From Nitrospira sp. (GTDB taxonomy: Bacteria > Nitrospirota > Nitrospiria > Nitrospirales > Nitrospiraceae), in NCBI GenBank assembly GCA_005116945.1, contig SWDH01000045.1:20184-71738 (forward strand): DNA of 51,555 nucleotides, given 5' to 3'. Of this stretch, positions 41,841 to 51,010 are shown one piece after another. The translations under genes and the position numbers were made by a program. Numbering within the stretch: the first letter of the stretch is position 1; each line of letters starts with the position of its first letter. The notes below the pieces were generated by a model that was not told the DNA's origin, did no database searches, and saw only the letters and a program-made list of their open reading frames with translations.

Positions 41841-42242
41841 TTATTCGACCACAATGACGGCCCGCATCTCATGACCTGGCATGTCGCATAGGTATGAGAA
41901 GGTTCCGGTGCGTGCCGGCGTAAACTGAAATTCGATGAGGCCGTCAGGCGGGATGATCACTTTCTTGAGTCCTTCCGGACCGAACTCCGGGGCTCCGTTA
42001 CCAGCCAGGTTGAGGTCGTCGCTCAGGAACAGTTCCTTGGCGACGACGGTGTGGAGTTCTGTATCGTGGTTACGGAACCGCAGCACGGTCTTGCGACCCT
42101 GATGCAGGTGGATCTGTTGGGGAATGAATATCCGTGAGCGGATCTCTACGGTGACCGGCTCCATCTCGAATTCAGTTGAGAGCGTAGCGGTGGGGGTTGC
42201 GAGCACAAGCGCAAGGCCTATGACCCAGAGCGTGTCTTTCAC
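41841..42242 (-). CDS. Exported cupredoxin-domain protein
   Basis: A 133-residue periplasmic protein with a signal peptide (KDTLWVIGLALVLATPTATL) and a plastocyanin-like fold. The type 1 copper ligand set is complete: His in HDTELHTVVA, then Cys, His and Met in YLCDMPGHEM. It may carry electrons or buffer copper; the ligand spacing C-x3-H-x-M is short, as in several nitrite-oxidiser cupredoxins. The start is the GTG that overlaps the anti-sigma stop (GTGA). The much longer frame upstream only translates the anti-sigma gene out of frame. Third gene of the sigma operon. Confidence 0.86.
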   Translation of the reverse strand: MKDTLWVIGLALVLATPTATLSTEFEMEPVTVEIRSRIFIPQQIHLHQGRKTVLRFRNHDTELHTVVAKELFLSDDLNLAGNGAPEFGPEGLKKVIIPPDGLIEFQFTPARTGTFSYLCDMPGHEMRAVIVVE

Positions 42243-42550
42243 TGTGCATTGGCCGCATCGAGGATCGCGCGGCGCATATTTTTCCGGTCGACCGACGTCA
42301 ACTGTGGGGCCGGACGATGTCGGCAAAGCGTGACGGTGTGTTGGAGAGAGGCGATGAAGACTTCGCAGTTCGGGCAGGCTCCCATATGGCGTCGTATCTC
42401 CGTACACACGTCGGAAGGGAGTTCGTCGTCGATATAGGCGGATAATTGCCGGAGAAGCGCCACGCAATCGCCTTGACGATGGCTATGGCCGTGAGTCGAT
42501 GGCTTGGACTGCTTCCTCGGCCCCAGGGTTGTTTTCTTCGTCTTTGTCAT
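42239..42550 (-). CDS. Zinc-finger anti-sigma factor
   Basis: A 103-residue ZAS-type anti-sigma protein. The HxxxCxxC zinc motif is HMGACPNC near residues 55-62, embedded in the usual helical region (LRQLSAYIDDELPSDVCTEI). No membrane segment follows, so it is a soluble sensor, probably redox- or metal-responsive like ChrR/RsrA types. It overlaps the sigma gene (ATGA) and the cupredoxin gene (GTGA). The first 28 residues are Lys/His/Ser-rich and likely disordered; a His-rich stretch (HGHSHR) might bind metal. Confidence 0.88.
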   Translation of the reverse strand: MTKTKKTTLGPRKQSKPSTHGHSHRQGDCVALLRQLSAYIDDELPSDVCTEIRRHMGACPNCEVFIASLQHTVTLCRHRPAPQLTSVDRKNMRRAILDAANAQ

Positions 42551-43167
42551 GAGTGCGAGCCTTTATGCTTGTGGCCGTCGTGGTGGGTGATGCCCCGTGC
42601 GCTGAGCTCTCGCCGCACAAACAACCGTGCCCGGTGCAATCGAGATTTCACCGCGCGCTCATTCACGCCCATGATCGCCCCCACTTCTTTGGCGCTCAAT
42701 CCTTCCATATCTCGAAGCACGAGCGCCATCCGATATTTGGGGGGCAGTTGCTCGATCGCCTGGTCGAGGGCCTTCCGAAGCTCCTTGTTCTGTAGCGCCT
42801 CTTCGGGACTGAGTCCGTCGATCGGAATCTGAAGGCGAAATTCTCCCTCGGAGGTGGGAACGAACTCTTCCATCGATAGCTCGTGTTCCGGTTGCCCTTT
42901 GCGTTTGCGCCGCATCCGTATGCAGGCTCGTGAGGCAATGGTGTACAGCCAGGTAGAGACTCGCGCGTCGCCTCGGAAATCTTTGAGTCCTTGGTAAGCA
43001 TTCAGAAAGGTTTCTTGAACGAGATCCTTTGCCGCTTCCGCTTCGCCGCACAGGCGATAGGCGTATCGATAGATCAAATCGACATGGTCTCGATACAGCG
43101 TATCAAATCCGTCAGGCTCTTGCTTGGCTGGCTGTCGGGGAGGCGTTTTTGAAGTAATGGCGCGCAT
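42547..43167 (-). CDS. ECF-type RNA polymerase sigma factor
   Basis: A 206-residue sigma70-family extracytoplasmic function factor. Region 2 is clear: LYRDHVDLIYRYAYRLCGEA, AKDLVQETFLNAYQGL and VSTWLYTIASRACIRMRRKR. Region 4 is LPPKYRMALVLRDMEGLSAK and EVGAIMGVNERAVKSRLHRA. It directs RNA polymerase to a stress regulon, and the adjoining anti-sigma gene sets its activity. A TTGACA-17-TAGACT promoter ends 11 nt before the ATG. That promoter is of the housekeeping kind, so the operon is not solely autoregulated. The cupredoxin downstream hints at a copper or redox stimulus, which is inference. Confidence 0.95.
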   Translation of the reverse strand: MRAITSKTPPRQPAKQEPDGFDTLYRDHVDLIYRYAYRLCGEAEAAKDLVQETFLNAYQGLKDFRGDARVSTWLYTIASRACIRMRRKRKGQPEHELSMEEFVPTSEGEFRLQIPIDGLSPEEALQNKELRKALDQAIEQLPPKYRMALVLRDMEGLSAKEVGAIMGVNERAVKSRLHRARLFVRRELSARGITHHDGHKHKGSHS

Positions 43168-43178
43168 GGCTGGGGCGA

Positions 43179-43207
43179 AGTCTAGGGGGTCGGTTGAGGC
43201 CTGTCAA
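43179..43207 (-). promoter_or_regulatory. Sigma70-type promoter of the ECF sigma operon
   Basis: Minus strand TTGACA (43202-43207), 17 bp, TAGACT (43179-43184), 11 nt to the ATG. A very short 5' leader is predicted. Confidence 0.7.
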
Positions 43208-43224
43208 GGAAGGCGGGCAGGAAG

Positions 43225-43315
43225 GCCGTAAAAGGTGAAAGGTGAAACGTAAAACGTCGGACAGCGAGTACTCTTCCCTTCGGAACGTTTCACTTTTTAC
43301 ATTTCACCCTTAAGG
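43225..43315. repeat. GTGAAAC-type inverted repeat
   Basis: Left arm gtgaaaggtgaaacgtaaaa, right arm cgtttcactttttacatttc: a long imperfect stem. It lies between the two-module protein gene and the sigma promoter, and may terminate the first transcript. Confidence 0.55.
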
Positions 43316-44239
43316 GGTCGGTGACGCACTGTGTCGGGGAGTGGCTGTTTCAGCAGATGGAAGCGTGACGGTCACATGTCCACTGTCGATGTGGACCGTG
43401 ATCGGTTGTCCGACTTTCACACGGGGGACCCCGATCTTCGAATTGAGCATGACCAGGCCGACAGGGGTGCGGACAAAGACGAAGTTGGATTTCAGCTTCG
43501 AGACGGTTCCTGAGAGGAGGAGTTGTACGTCTGAGCCGGCCGGCGGGGCTTGGCCGATCTGCAGGTCGAATTGCAAGTCGTGTACTCCGCTGATGGTATT
43601 AGTCTCATCGACTTCCACGGTCAGCGGGTCTCCTTCGCGATAGCTGGTGAGGCGTTCTTCCAGTTTCCCGGCATGGACCGTCAGGTCACCGTCGGGCCCC
43701 CACCAATGCAATGTTCCTGGCTCATTGGTTCCGGGTGTCATGGGCCCGCTGAGGTAACGATGGACTAACGAATCGTCCGCTCGCTTACGGATCTCGACGA
43801 AGACATGGCGTTCATGCACCCAAAACCGTATTTCCTGCGAGGCCTTGAGATCTTTCAGCGTAGTTTTTGAACTGAGACTCAGCAGTCCGATCGGGGTCTT
43901 GAGGAAGACGATCCCAGCCTTGGTTCTCCATACCGATCCTCGGAGTTTAATGAAGGGATCGATGGTGATTGGGGCTGCGGAGGCAACGGGAGCAGGGGAG
44001 GCATCAGGGGTTGGATCAGAAGTCGGGTCAGGGATCGGATCCGGGGTTTCAGCGGTTGCGGGCGAGAGTGTTTCTGTTTGTTCAGGTGGTTCCTCGGCAT
44101 AGACGGGGCTGATAAGAGCGCCGACGACTAACAGGGCGCAGAAGGACCCGGTCGTACTTCGTAGCAAGAAGCGAAGTGCGAAATTGTGCAACTCGCCGGT
44201 CTGAGAGTTGCCGCGAACTGTAGCAGTGGAACGCAACAT
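43310..44239 (-). CDS. Exported protein with two related beta modules
   Basis: A 309-residue protein with a signal peptide (about residues 25-48, ending VYAEE) and a Pro/Thr/Asp-rich linker (residues about 50-95, short repeats such as PDPTSDPTPD). Two homologous beta modules follow. Module 1 contains RGSVWRTKAGIVFLKTPIGL, module 2 contains SGTVSKLKSNFVFVRTPVGL, each followed by a similar strand set. The modules resemble small OB or SH3-type barrels as in DUF5666-like proteins. No enzyme motif is seen. Probably periplasmic. Its start may be internal, since 24 residues precede the signal. Transcribed alone. Confidence 0.72.
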   Translation of the reverse strand: MLRSTATVRGNSQTGELHNFALRFLLRSTTGSFCALLVVGALISPVYAEEPPEQTETLSPATAETPDPIPDPTSDPTPDASPAPVASAAPITIDPFIKLRGSVWRTKAGIVFLKTPIGLLSLSSKTTLKDLKASQEIRFWVHERHVFVEIRKRADDSLVHRYLSGPMTPGTNEPGTLHWWGPDGDLTVHAGKLEERLTSYREGDPLTVEVDETNTISGVHDLQFDLQIGQAPPAGSDVQLLLSGTVSKLKSNFVFVRTPVGLVMLNSKIGVPRVKVGQPITVHIDSGHVTVTLPSAETATPRHSASPTP

Positions 44240-44290
44240 CAGCGTGATGCGAATAGCATGATGCCCGCGAGGGAGTCAAGGTGCAAGCCT

Positions 44291-44899
44291 CTACGACAGC
44301 AGCTTGGAGGCCTGTCCTTCCGACATGACGTGATGAGCAGAAGCGTGGACAGCGATCGACGGGTTGGTAAGCTGTGAATCTGTGACTGCGGATGGGATGG
44401 AGGGGAGGGGAGTGAGGGTTAGGATGACACGGATCTCACGGGTAGATGAACTCGGAACCCCAAACCCTGTGAGGAGGAGGGATGGTGTGACCATATGACA
44501 GGTGCGGCGCATTTCGAATTGTGTCCAGTCCTGCGCTTCAATTCGACGTCGGAGTTGTGCCAGCACGTCGAGACAGAATTCCGTGATAATCGATGGCAGG
44601 GATTCTGGCGCCACCTGTGGCCAGTGTTCATGGGATGTGCCGAACAGTGACATAAGTGTACGGGCTGGTCCATTCATGTGCAGGATGCGAGCGGATGAGG
44701 AAAACACGATCATGCCTGAGTCGGGGGAAGACAGGAGGGGTTGGTGTCCCGTATCTAGTCCGGAAACAGCGTTCTGAGAAAAGTCGGCTTGGTTTTGCGG
44801 AGATGCTTGCGGCACAGATATCCTTTCGGAGAAATGGTCTTGGGACTGTGCAAGAGTTGCACCGAAGCGGCGACTCCAGGAAGCTCGATAATCCTGCAT
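44291..44899 (-). CDS. PAS-like domain protein, hypothetical
   Basis: A 202-residue soluble protein. Residues about 58-90 (SPDSGMIVFSSSARILHMNG and following) have the start of a PAS domain, where strand-strand-HMN-helix is the usual signature. The remainder reads as a degenerate PAS core with strands (IRVILTLTPLPSIP). There is no kinase, GGDEF or DNA-binding output domain, so it may be a stand-alone sensor or a remnant of a larger regulator. Codon use is ordinary for the window. It lies alone between the beta-module gene and der. Confidence 0.6.
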   Translation of the reverse strand: MQDYRASWSRRFGATLAQSQDHFSERISVPQASPQNQADFSQNAVSGLDTGHQPLLSSPDSGMIVFSSSARILHMNGPARTLMSLFGTSHEHWPQVAPESLPSIITEFCLDVLAQLRRRIEAQDWTQFEMRRTCHMVTPSLLLTGFGVPSSSTREIRVILTLTPLPSIPSAVTDSQLTNPSIAVHASAHHVMSEGQASKLLS

Positions 44900-44981
44900 A
44901 TACCGACTACAACGCGATGCCTGGGGTTAGATTGCGCACAAAGACGGTAACGGGACGGCAAAAAATGAACTTGTGGGCCGG

Positions 44982-46358
44982 CTATTTTTTGCGAACCAGC
45001 ATACGAATCGGGGTTCCTTCGAATCCATATTCCTCGCGGAGTTGGTTCTCAAGAAAGCGGAGATAGGCCGGGGTGATATTGTCCGGGTGACCGACAAACA
45101 AGGCAAAGACAGGCGGTTCTGTGGCGACTTGGGTCATGAAGGCCGATTTGGTGATTTTCGTCGGTTTGCCTTTGCGCACCGGCAGGGGGTGGGTGGCGAG
45201 GATTTCCTGGAGGAACTTATTCAAGGCTCCCGTCGGGATCCTTTTGGAAAATGCTGTAAAAACTCTATCAATGGTCGGAAAGAGCTGGCCAAGCGAATCG
45301 GGATGAGCTGCGGATGCGAAGAGGACCGGCGCCCAGGTGAGAAAGGGAAACCGCCGCCGAAGCTCCTGCTCGACTTCCTGCCGGGCCTGGCTGTCGCCTT
45401 CCCGGAGATCCCATTTATTCACAAGCAGGAAGCAGGCCCGTCCTTGCTTGATGATGATCCCGGCGATCTTCGTATCCTGCTCAGTCACGCCTTCCGTGGC
45501 ATCGAGTAGCAAGATCCCAAGGTCGGATCGGCCGATGGCCAAGTGCGATCGGACTACACTATAACCCTCGATTCCCCGATCGATCTTCCCACGCCGACGA
45601 ATACCGGCCGTATCGGTAAAGAGATACCGTCGGCCCTGGTGAAGGGCGATCGAGTCGATAGAATCTCTTGTCGTTCCCGGTACGTCGCTGACCACCACAC
45701 GGTCTTCTCCGAGCACGGCATTCACCAGCGTGGATTTTCCGACATTCGGCCGCCCCACCACAGCAATGCGGGGCATGGTCGACAGCTCAGGGTTCTCACT
45801 TGGGTTGGGGAGTAGCGGATAGAGAGCATCGAGGAGCTCAGAGACGCCGATGCCGTGTTCCGCAGAGATCGGATAGAGCGTGTCGGTCCCCAAACGATAG
45901 AAATCCGCCACGAGCGTTTCGACCTTGGGTGTGTCGATCTTGTTGACCACGACAAACAACGGTTTCGGGTTTCCGCGCAAGAGACGGACCACTTCCTGGT
46001 CTGGGGTCGTCAGCCCGGTCCGACCATCCATCAGTAGGACCAAGATATCCGCTTCTGCAATGGCCAGTTCCGATTGACGCTTGATGAGAGCCAGCATGCC
46101 TTCCGATGCCGACGGGTCCAGACCTCCAGTATCCACGAGACGGAACGGCCTATTTCGATAGGTCGCATCGGCGTAGTTACGGTCCCGGGTGACCCCAGGA
46201 ACGTCGTCGACGATCGCCGTGCGTTTGCCGAGCATGCGATTAAAAAGCGTCGACTTGCCGACGTTGGGGCGACCGATAATGGCCACAATCGGCGGGCGAG
46301 CCGTTGTGGTTGACGGTATCGGTACTGGCTGTATGGGGGGGTGCTTCGTGCGTGGCAT
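44982..46358 (-). CDS. der: Ribosome biogenesis GTPase Der (EngA)
   Basis: Essential GTPase of 50S subunit assembly, 458 residues. It has two consecutive GTPase domains, each with a P-loop (IIGRPNVGKSTLFN and VVGRPNVGKSTLVN), switch II DTGG/DTAG, and the NKxD box (VVNKID and LVNKWD). A KH-like C-terminal domain follows and ends EEYGFEGTPIRMLVRKK. ATG 46358 gives the standard N-terminus after a short Pro-rich tail; the longer frame reads into the divergent gene's promoter. It is divergent from the HAD gene with only 86 bp between the starts. Confidence 0.96.
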   Translation of the reverse strand: MPRTKHPPIQPVPIPSTTTARPPIVAIIGRPNVGKSTLFNRMLGKRTAIVDDVPGVTRDRNYADATYRNRPFRLVDTGGLDPSASEGMLALIKRQSELAIAEADILVLLMDGRTGLTTPDQEVVRLLRGNPKPLFVVVNKIDTPKVETLVADFYRLGTDTLYPISAEHGIGVSELLDALYPLLPNPSENPELSTMPRIAVVGRPNVGKSTLVNAVLGEDRVVVSDVPGTTRDSIDSIALHQGRRYLFTDTAGIRRRGKIDRGIEGYSVVRSHLAIGRSDLGILLLDATEGVTEQDTKIAGIIIKQGRACFLLVNKWDLREGDSQARQEVEQELRRRFPFLTWAPVLFASAAHPDSLGQLFPTIDRVFTAFSKRIPTGALNKFLQEILATHPLPVRKGKPTKITKSAFMTQVATEPPVFALFVGHPDNITPAYLRFLENQLREEYGFEGTPIRMLVRKK

Positions 46359-46432
46359 TGGAGATTGTGTATCGACCGTAACATAAGAATTTTGACAAAC
46401 ACAACCAGCTCGTCTTCTCGGTCGACCTCCGA

Positions 46433-46438
46433 TATACT
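46433..46438 (+). promoter_or_regulatory. -10 box of the HAD hydrolase gene
   Basis: TATACT, 6 nt before the ATG at 46445; the -35 region is weak. A ribosome binding site is absent, so this would be a leaderless mRNA. Confidence 0.4.
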
Positions 46439-46444
46439 TTCCCG

Positions 46445-47143
46445 ATGACGCAGGACTCACCACTCCATCCTCGGCACGTTCTCAATTGGGACGAGATCGA
46501 CGATGTCCTGCTCGATATGGACGGGACGCTGCTCGACCGCCACTTCGACAATTTCTTTTTCGAAGAGGAGTTGCCGCGTCGGTATGCCGCGCTTCATGGC
46601 CTACAGTTCGAAGAATCCCGCGACATCCTCATGGCGATGTACCGCTCGGTCGAAGGTGAATTAGCCTGGACCGATCTGCATTATTGGACGCAGCGAGTGG
46701 GAATCGACGTGGTGGCATTGCATCGTGAGTTAGATCACATGATCGGGTTCCTACCGGGGGCGGAAGAATTCTTGCGAGACCTTCGCCGGATCGGGAAGCG
46801 TATCACGATTATCACCAATGCACATGAGGCGGGGGTGTCGGTGAAGACGACTAAGACCGGACTCGATCAGCATGTGGATCGAATCGTGAACGCGTTTGAA
46901 GTAGGGTATCTCAAAATGCGCCCGGAGTATTGGCCTCGATGTCGGCAATTATTGGGATTCGATCCGACAAGGTCTTTCTTTATGGACGATGACGAGGGTT
47001 GTCTGATGGCCGCACAACAATTTGGCGTCGCCCATCTCATTCACAGTGCCAAATCGAGCTCGCAATTGCCTCCCAACCCGCTTACCCAGTTCGTCTCGGT
47101 CACCGGCTTTTCTTCTCTCCTCAACGGGAACCCTACCATCTAG
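46445..47143 (+). CDS. HAD-family hydrolase (nucleotidase YrfG-like)
   Basis: A 232-residue HAD protein. Motif I is VLLDMDGTLLDRHFDNFF, motif II ITIITNAH, motif III the Lys of VGYLKMRPEYW, motif IV FFMDDDEGCLMAAQQFGV. The FFFEEELPRRYA segment after motif I is typical of the E. coli YrfG group, GMP/IMP 5'-nucleotidases, so that activity is plausible. It overlaps the convergent methyltransferase gene by four bases at the stops (CTAG). Confidence 0.84.
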   Translation: MTQDSPLHPRHVLNWDEIDDVLLDMDGTLLDRHFDNFFFEEELPRRYAALHGLQFEESRDILMAMYRSVEGELAWTDLHYWTQRVGIDVVALHRELDHMIGFLPGAEEFLRDLRRIGKRITIITNAHEAGVSVKTTKTGLDQHVDRIVNAFEVGYLKMRPEYWPRCRQLLGFDPTRSFFMDDDEGCLMAAQQFGVAHLIHSAKSSSQLPPNPLTQFVSVTGFSSLLNGNPTI

Positions 47144-47760
47144 ACCGGTCGGGTTGCTTTTCCCTTGTACATCGTGCCCCCGAGTCTGGGCACGCTCTGC
47201 ATGTTGAACCGATCGAGCGTCATGATCTTCAAGCCGGCCTGGATGATGAGCTGATCGATTTGTCGGTTCAGGTTGCAGCCACAGCCGATGATGTTCTGAA
47301 TGGGATTCAACCGGTCTTGCCAGATTGCGACTTTTTCGTCTTCACTCCGACCATGCTCTAGAAACAGAAACATTCCATCGGGCTTGAGGACTCGACGAAC
47401 CTCTTGAAGTGCCTTGATCGGATCGGGAATGGTGCAGAGAGTCCAAGTACTGACGGCAAAATCAAAGGATCGGTCGTCATAAGGCAATGATTCAGCGGTG
47501 ACGTGTTGAATGCGAACGGGAAACGACTGGCTGGTACTGCGCTCCGTGACGATCTTGGGAAGAAGATCGGCAGGATCGACGGCATGGAGCTGGGTGATGG
47601 CCTTGGGATAGTGCGGCAGGTTCAACCCGGTCCCTATTCCTAGTTCCAGTACTTCACTGTGGGCTTGAGCGAGTAATTCCATGCGCAGGCGACGGAATTC
47701 TTCTCCTGCCATAACCCAGTTCATCAGGCGGGGAAAGATATGATGACGATAGAGTCCCAT
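47140..47760 (-). CDS. Class I SAM-dependent methyltransferase
   Basis: A 206-residue methyltransferase with the SAM pocket VLELGIGTGLNLPHYP (motif I), VDPADLLPKI (the acid end of strand 2), SFDFAVSTWTLCTIP (motif IV) and LKPDGMFLFLEHGRS. The closest type is the UbiE/phospholipid N-methyltransferase-like group. The substrate is not clear; a small lipid or quinone is likely. No ribosome binding site is seen; TATACT stands 10 nt before the ATG. Confidence 0.84.
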   Translation of the reverse strand: MGLYRHHIFPRLMNWVMAGEEFRRLRMELLAQAHSEVLELGIGTGLNLPHYPKAITQLHAVDPADLLPKIVTERSTSQSFPVRIQHVTAESLPYDDRSFDFAVSTWTLCTIPDPIKALQEVRRVLKPDGMFLFLEHGRSEDEKVAIWQDRLNPIQNIIGCGCNLNRQIDQLIIQAGLKIMTLDRFNMQSVPRLGGTMYKGKATRPV

Positions 47761-47770
47761 TGCCGCGCAT

Positions 47771-47776
47771 AGTATA
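47771..47776 (-). promoter_or_regulatory. -10 box of the methyltransferase gene
   Basis: TATACT on the minus strand with 10 nt to the ATG. The -35 match is poor. Confidence 0.4.
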
Positions 47777-47808
47777 GCAAAGGCCTCGTAGAGCAGCGCG
47801 GTGGAATC

Positions 47809-47837
47809 TTGTGACCCCGAGGGGGCTATGCTAGAGT
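47809..47837 (+). promoter_or_regulatory. Candidate sigma70 promoter of leuS
   Basis: TTGTGA (47809-47814), 17 bp, TAGAGT (47832-47837), with a leader of about 33 nt to the leuS ATG. No T-box structure fits in such a short leader. Confidence 0.5.
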
Positions 47838-47876
47838 CCGTTCTCTTTTTTGAGGCGTGCGCGTTTCATTGCCAAC

Positions 47877-50330
47877 ATGAGTAAGACCTACGATCATCAG
47901 GCCCTTGAAGTGAAATGGCAGGCCTACTGGGAGCAGCACCGGACCTTCCGTGTGGCTGACGACCGGGCTAAGCCGAAGTTCTACTGCCTCGACATGTTTC
48001 CCTATCCATCAGGCTCGGGCCTCCACGTCGGCCATCTTGAAGGCTATACGGCGACGGATATCGTCTCCCGCTACAAACGTATGAGGGGCTTTAACGTGCT
48101 GCACCCGATGGGGTGGGACGCATTCGGGCTTCCCGCCGAACAGTATGCGGTGAAGACCGGAATCCATCCGGTTATCACGACAGCTGAGAACATCGCGACC
48201 TTCAAACGGCAGATGAAACGTGTCGGCCTGTCGTACGATTGGGAACGCGAGATCAGCACGATTGACCCAGGTTATTATCGCTGGACACAATGGATCTTCT
48301 TAAAACTCTTCGAACGAGGGTTGGCCTATGTGGCGGAAGTGCCGGTGAACTGGTGTCCTGCTCTGGGGACGGTGCTTGCGAATGAAGAAATTATCGACGG
48401 CAAGAGCGAAGTCGGCGGGTTCGATGTGGTGCGCAAGCCGATGCGCCAATGGGTGTTGAAGATCACAGCCTATGCCGATCGGCTGCTCGAAGACTTGAAG
48501 CTGGTCGAATGGCCGGCCAGCACGTTGGAGATGCAGAAGAATTGGATCGGCCGATCGATCGGCGCGGAAGTCGAGTTCGATCTCGCCGGCGTCCCGGGCA
48601 CGGTTCGGATCTTTACGACAAGGCCCGATACCTTGTTCGGTGCGACCTATATGGTGCTGGCTCCGGAGCATCCGTTAGTCGCAGTCGTCACGACCACCGA
48701 CCGCCGCACGGAGGTCACCGCCTATCGCGAGGCAGCGGCGAGAAAAAGCGACCTCCAACGGCAGGAGCTTGAAAAAGAAAAGACCGGAGTCTTCACCGGC
48801 GGCTATGCGGTGAATCCGGTGAATAAGGAACCGCTGCCTATTTGGATTGCCGATTACGTGTTGATGGGTTATGGGACCGGGGCCATCATGGCTGTGCCTG
48901 CGCACGACGAGCGCGACTGGGCCTTTGCGAAGACCTATCGTTTACCGATCCGCGAAGTGATCGCAGGCGGTCAGGTTGAGCAAGAGGCGTTCATTGCGAC
49001 CGATAAGGGGACGGTCATCAATTCCACGACGCCGGATAGAAGCTTTTCTATTGATGGGCTGACACCGGAGGATGCGATTCCGAAGATCACGGCCTGGTTA
49101 CAATCGCAGGGCAAGGGGCGCAAGGCGGTAAACTATAAATTGCGGGATTGGCTCTTTGCCCGTCAGCGATATTGGGGCGAGCCCTTTCCCATTGTGTGGG
49201 TAGATGGCCAGGCCGTCCCGCTCCCTGAAGAGCAGTTACCGATATTGTTGCCGGAGACCAACAACTTCAAACCGTCCGGGACCGGCGAAAGCCCGCTGGC
49301 AAATCTTACTGAATGGCTGACGACCACCGATCCGATCAGCGGAGCAGCGGCGCATCGTGAAACCAACACGATGCCTCAGTGGGCCGGCTCCTGTTGGTAT
49401 TATCTACGATTTATCGATCCGAAGAATCAGAAGCAGCTCGTCGATCCTGCACAGGAGCGCTATTGGATGCCGGTGGATCTTTACATCGGCGGCAGCGAAC
49501 ATGCCGTGCTGCATTTGCTCTATGCGCGGTTTTGGCACAAGGTATTGTTCGACATCGGAGTCGTCAGCACGCCGGAGCCATTCAAAAAACTGGTGCATCA
49601 GGGGATGGTCCTGGGAGAAGACAACCAGAAGATGTCGAAATCGCGCGGCAATGTCGTGAATCCCGATGAGATGATGGACCAGTTCGGGGCCGATGCGGTG
49701 CGGCTCTACGAAATGTTCATGGGTCCACTGGAGGCCGTGAAGCCTTGGAGCACGAGAGGTGTGGAAGGGGTTACGCGGTTTCTCGAACGGGTGTGGCGGC
49801 TCATGGTGAATGAAGAGGGTCGATTGTCGAGTGCCGTGATGGACACAGTTCCTCCGCTCGAACACCAACGTGTGCTCCACCAGACGATCAAGAAGGTGAC
49901 CGAGGACATCGAAGGATTGCGCTTCAATACGGCGATCTCCCAGATGATGGTGTTTACGAACGAGATGACGAAAGTCGAGCAGCGCTCACGGGCCTTGCTT
50001 GAGCCTTTCGTTCTTCTTCTGGCGCCCTTTGCGCCGCATCTGACGGAGGAATTGTGGGAGGTGCTGGGTCATCGACCGAGCGTCGCTCAACAGCCATGGC
50101 CGATCTTCGATCCGGCCATGACCATCAGCGATCGGTTGACCATTCCGATCCAGGTAAATGGAAAGTTGCGAGCCAAACTCGACGTGGGCGCCGACGCCAC
50201 TCCCGAACAGATCAAAGAACTGGCTCGTGCGCAAGTTGCGGAGTGGCTGCAGGGTAAGGAGATCACAAAATTGATCTATGTGGAGAAAAAGCTCATAAAC
50301 TTCGTTGTCTCAAGAGGTGCTGAGTGCTGA
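47877..50330 (+). CDS. leuS: Leucyl-tRNA synthetase
   Basis: Class I synthetase of 817 residues. It has the HIGH motif as HVGH (residues 50-53, in [14 protein letters not shown]), an editing domain in the middle ([19 protein letters not shown] with the conserved Thr-rich and Asp sites), KMSKS near residue 584 ([14 protein letters not shown]) and an anticodon-binding helical bundle at the end. The ATG at 47877 gives the family N-terminus [15 protein letters not shown]; a frame nine codons longer is rejected. The last codons form part of a 7-bp tandem repeat and the gene overlaps lptE by seven bases. Confidence 0.97.
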   Translation: MSKTYDHQALEVKWQAYWEQHRTFRVADDRAKPKFYCLDMFPYPSGSGLHVGHLEGYTATDIVSRYKRMRGFNVLHPMGWDAFGLPAEQYAVKTGIHPVITTAENIATFKRQMKRVGLSYDWEREISTIDPGYYRWTQWIFLKLFERGLAYVAEVPVNWCPALGTVLANEEIIDGKSEVGGFDVVRKPMRQWVLKITAYADRLLEDLKLVEWPASTLEMQKNWIGRSIGAEVEFDLAGVPGTVRIFTTRPDTLFGATYMVLAPEHPLVAVVTTTDRRTEVTAYREAAARKSDLQRQELEKEKTGVFTGGYAVNPVNKEPLPIWIADYVLMGYGTGAIMAVPAHDERDWAFAKTYRLPIREVIAGGQVEQEAFIATDKGTVINSTTPDRSFSIDGLTPEDAIPKITAWLQSQGKGRKAVNYKLRDWLFARQRYWGEPFPIVWVDGQAVPLPEEQLPILLPETNNFKPSGTGESPLANLTEWLTTTDPISGAAAHRETNTMPQWAGSCWYYLRFIDPKNQKQLVDPAQERYWMPVDLYIGGSEHAVLHLLYARFWHKVLFDIGVVSTPEPFKKLVHQGMVLGEDNQKMSKSRGNVVNPDEMMDQFGADAVRLYEMFMGPLEAVKPWSTRGVEGVTRFLERVWRLMVNEEGRLSSAVMDTVPPLEHQRVLHQTIKKVTEDIEGLRFNTAISQMMVFTNEMTKVEQRSRALLEPFVLLLAPFAPHLTEELWEVLGHRPSVAQQPWPIFDPAMTISDRLTIPIQVNGKLRAKLDVGADATPEQIKELARAQVAEWLQGKEITKLIYVEKKLINFVVSRGAEC

Positions 50331-50337
50331 GTGCTGA
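50317..50337 (+). repeat. Three tandem GTGCTGA units over the leuS stop and lptE start
   Basis: GTGCTGA three times without gap. The second unit supplies the lptE GTG start and the leuS TGA stop. The complement ctcagcac lies about 65 nt downstream inside the lptE signal sequence, so a hairpin over the start codon is possible. Confidence 0.7.
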
Positions 50338-50995
50338 GATCAAGGAGAGTGCGACTCAAGACCGGAAGGTGTACCGCCTTTTCACGCTCAGCGCTCACGT
50401 CTCAGCACTCTGCCTGTTCCTTGTGCTTCTAGGGGCCTGCGGCTATCAATTCCGTGTGGAGGGAACTGGGCCCACTATTGGAGGAGCTGCTGCGGCCCCC
50501 GTATCGACGTCACCGCCACCACGGCTGGTTGTCCGGACGTTGGAAAACCGAACGTTTGAGCCGAACTTGGAAACCCGTTATACCAACTATCTGCGGCATG
50601 AATTTTCCTCGGGCAGTGGAGCCCAAGTTGTTGCAGATTCTGAGGCAGCTGATCTGGTGCTGTCCGGGCAAATTCTTTCGGTTCTTCTTCCCACGCTCAG
50701 TTTCACCCAGACCAACACGCTCGAAAGCCGCGCAGAGGTGGTTGTGATCGTGAAGGTGGAGGAGACTAGGACTCAACGTGTCGTGTGGACCCAAGTAGCG
50801 AAGGGCGCGTCGGAGTTCTACGTGACGCCGGACTTGCAATTTAACCGCGCTCTACAGAACCGGGCCTTGGAGCAAGCCGGGCGCTTCGTGGCCGAGGATT
50901 TAGCCTCCCGCTTTTTGCTCCAGTTGGAATCGGGAGAGCTGACAAAGCCACCAGCACGTCAGGCACCGGACAACGTGGACAACCACATCAAATAA
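50324..50995 (+). CDS. lptE: LPS assembly lipoprotein LptE
   Basis: Outer-membrane lipoprotein that plugs the LptD barrel and delivers LPS to the cell surface. The 223 residues carry a lipoprotein signal with lipobox LLGAC (Cys39), then GYQFRVEG, the conserved GYxF start of the mature LptE. The region [20 protein letters not shown] and [12 protein letters not shown] continues the fold. The GTG at 50324 is the earliest start, but another GTG at 50369 would give a more normal signal peptide; the choice is open. The last 20 residues are Pro/Asn-rich. Gene order leuS-lptE-holA is typical of Gram-negatives. Confidence 0.88.
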   Translation: MLSAEIKESATQDRKVYRLFTLSAHVSALCLFLVLLGACGYQFRVEGTGPTIGGAAAAPVSTSPPPRLVVRTLENRTFEPNLETRYTNYLRHEFSSGSGAQVVADSEAADLVLSGQILSVLLPTLSFTQTNTLESRAEVVVIVKVEETRTQRVVWTQVAKGASEFYVTPDLQFNRALQNRALEQAGRFVAEDLASRFLLQLESGELTKPPARQAPDNVDNHIK

Positions 50996-51010
50996 ATCGG
51001 ATATCTCCTA

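Noticed and set aside
41841..42467. 208-codon version of the cupredoxin gene
   Set aside because: The first 75 codons are out-of-frame anti-sigma sequence; the GTG at 42242 opens a normal signal peptide.
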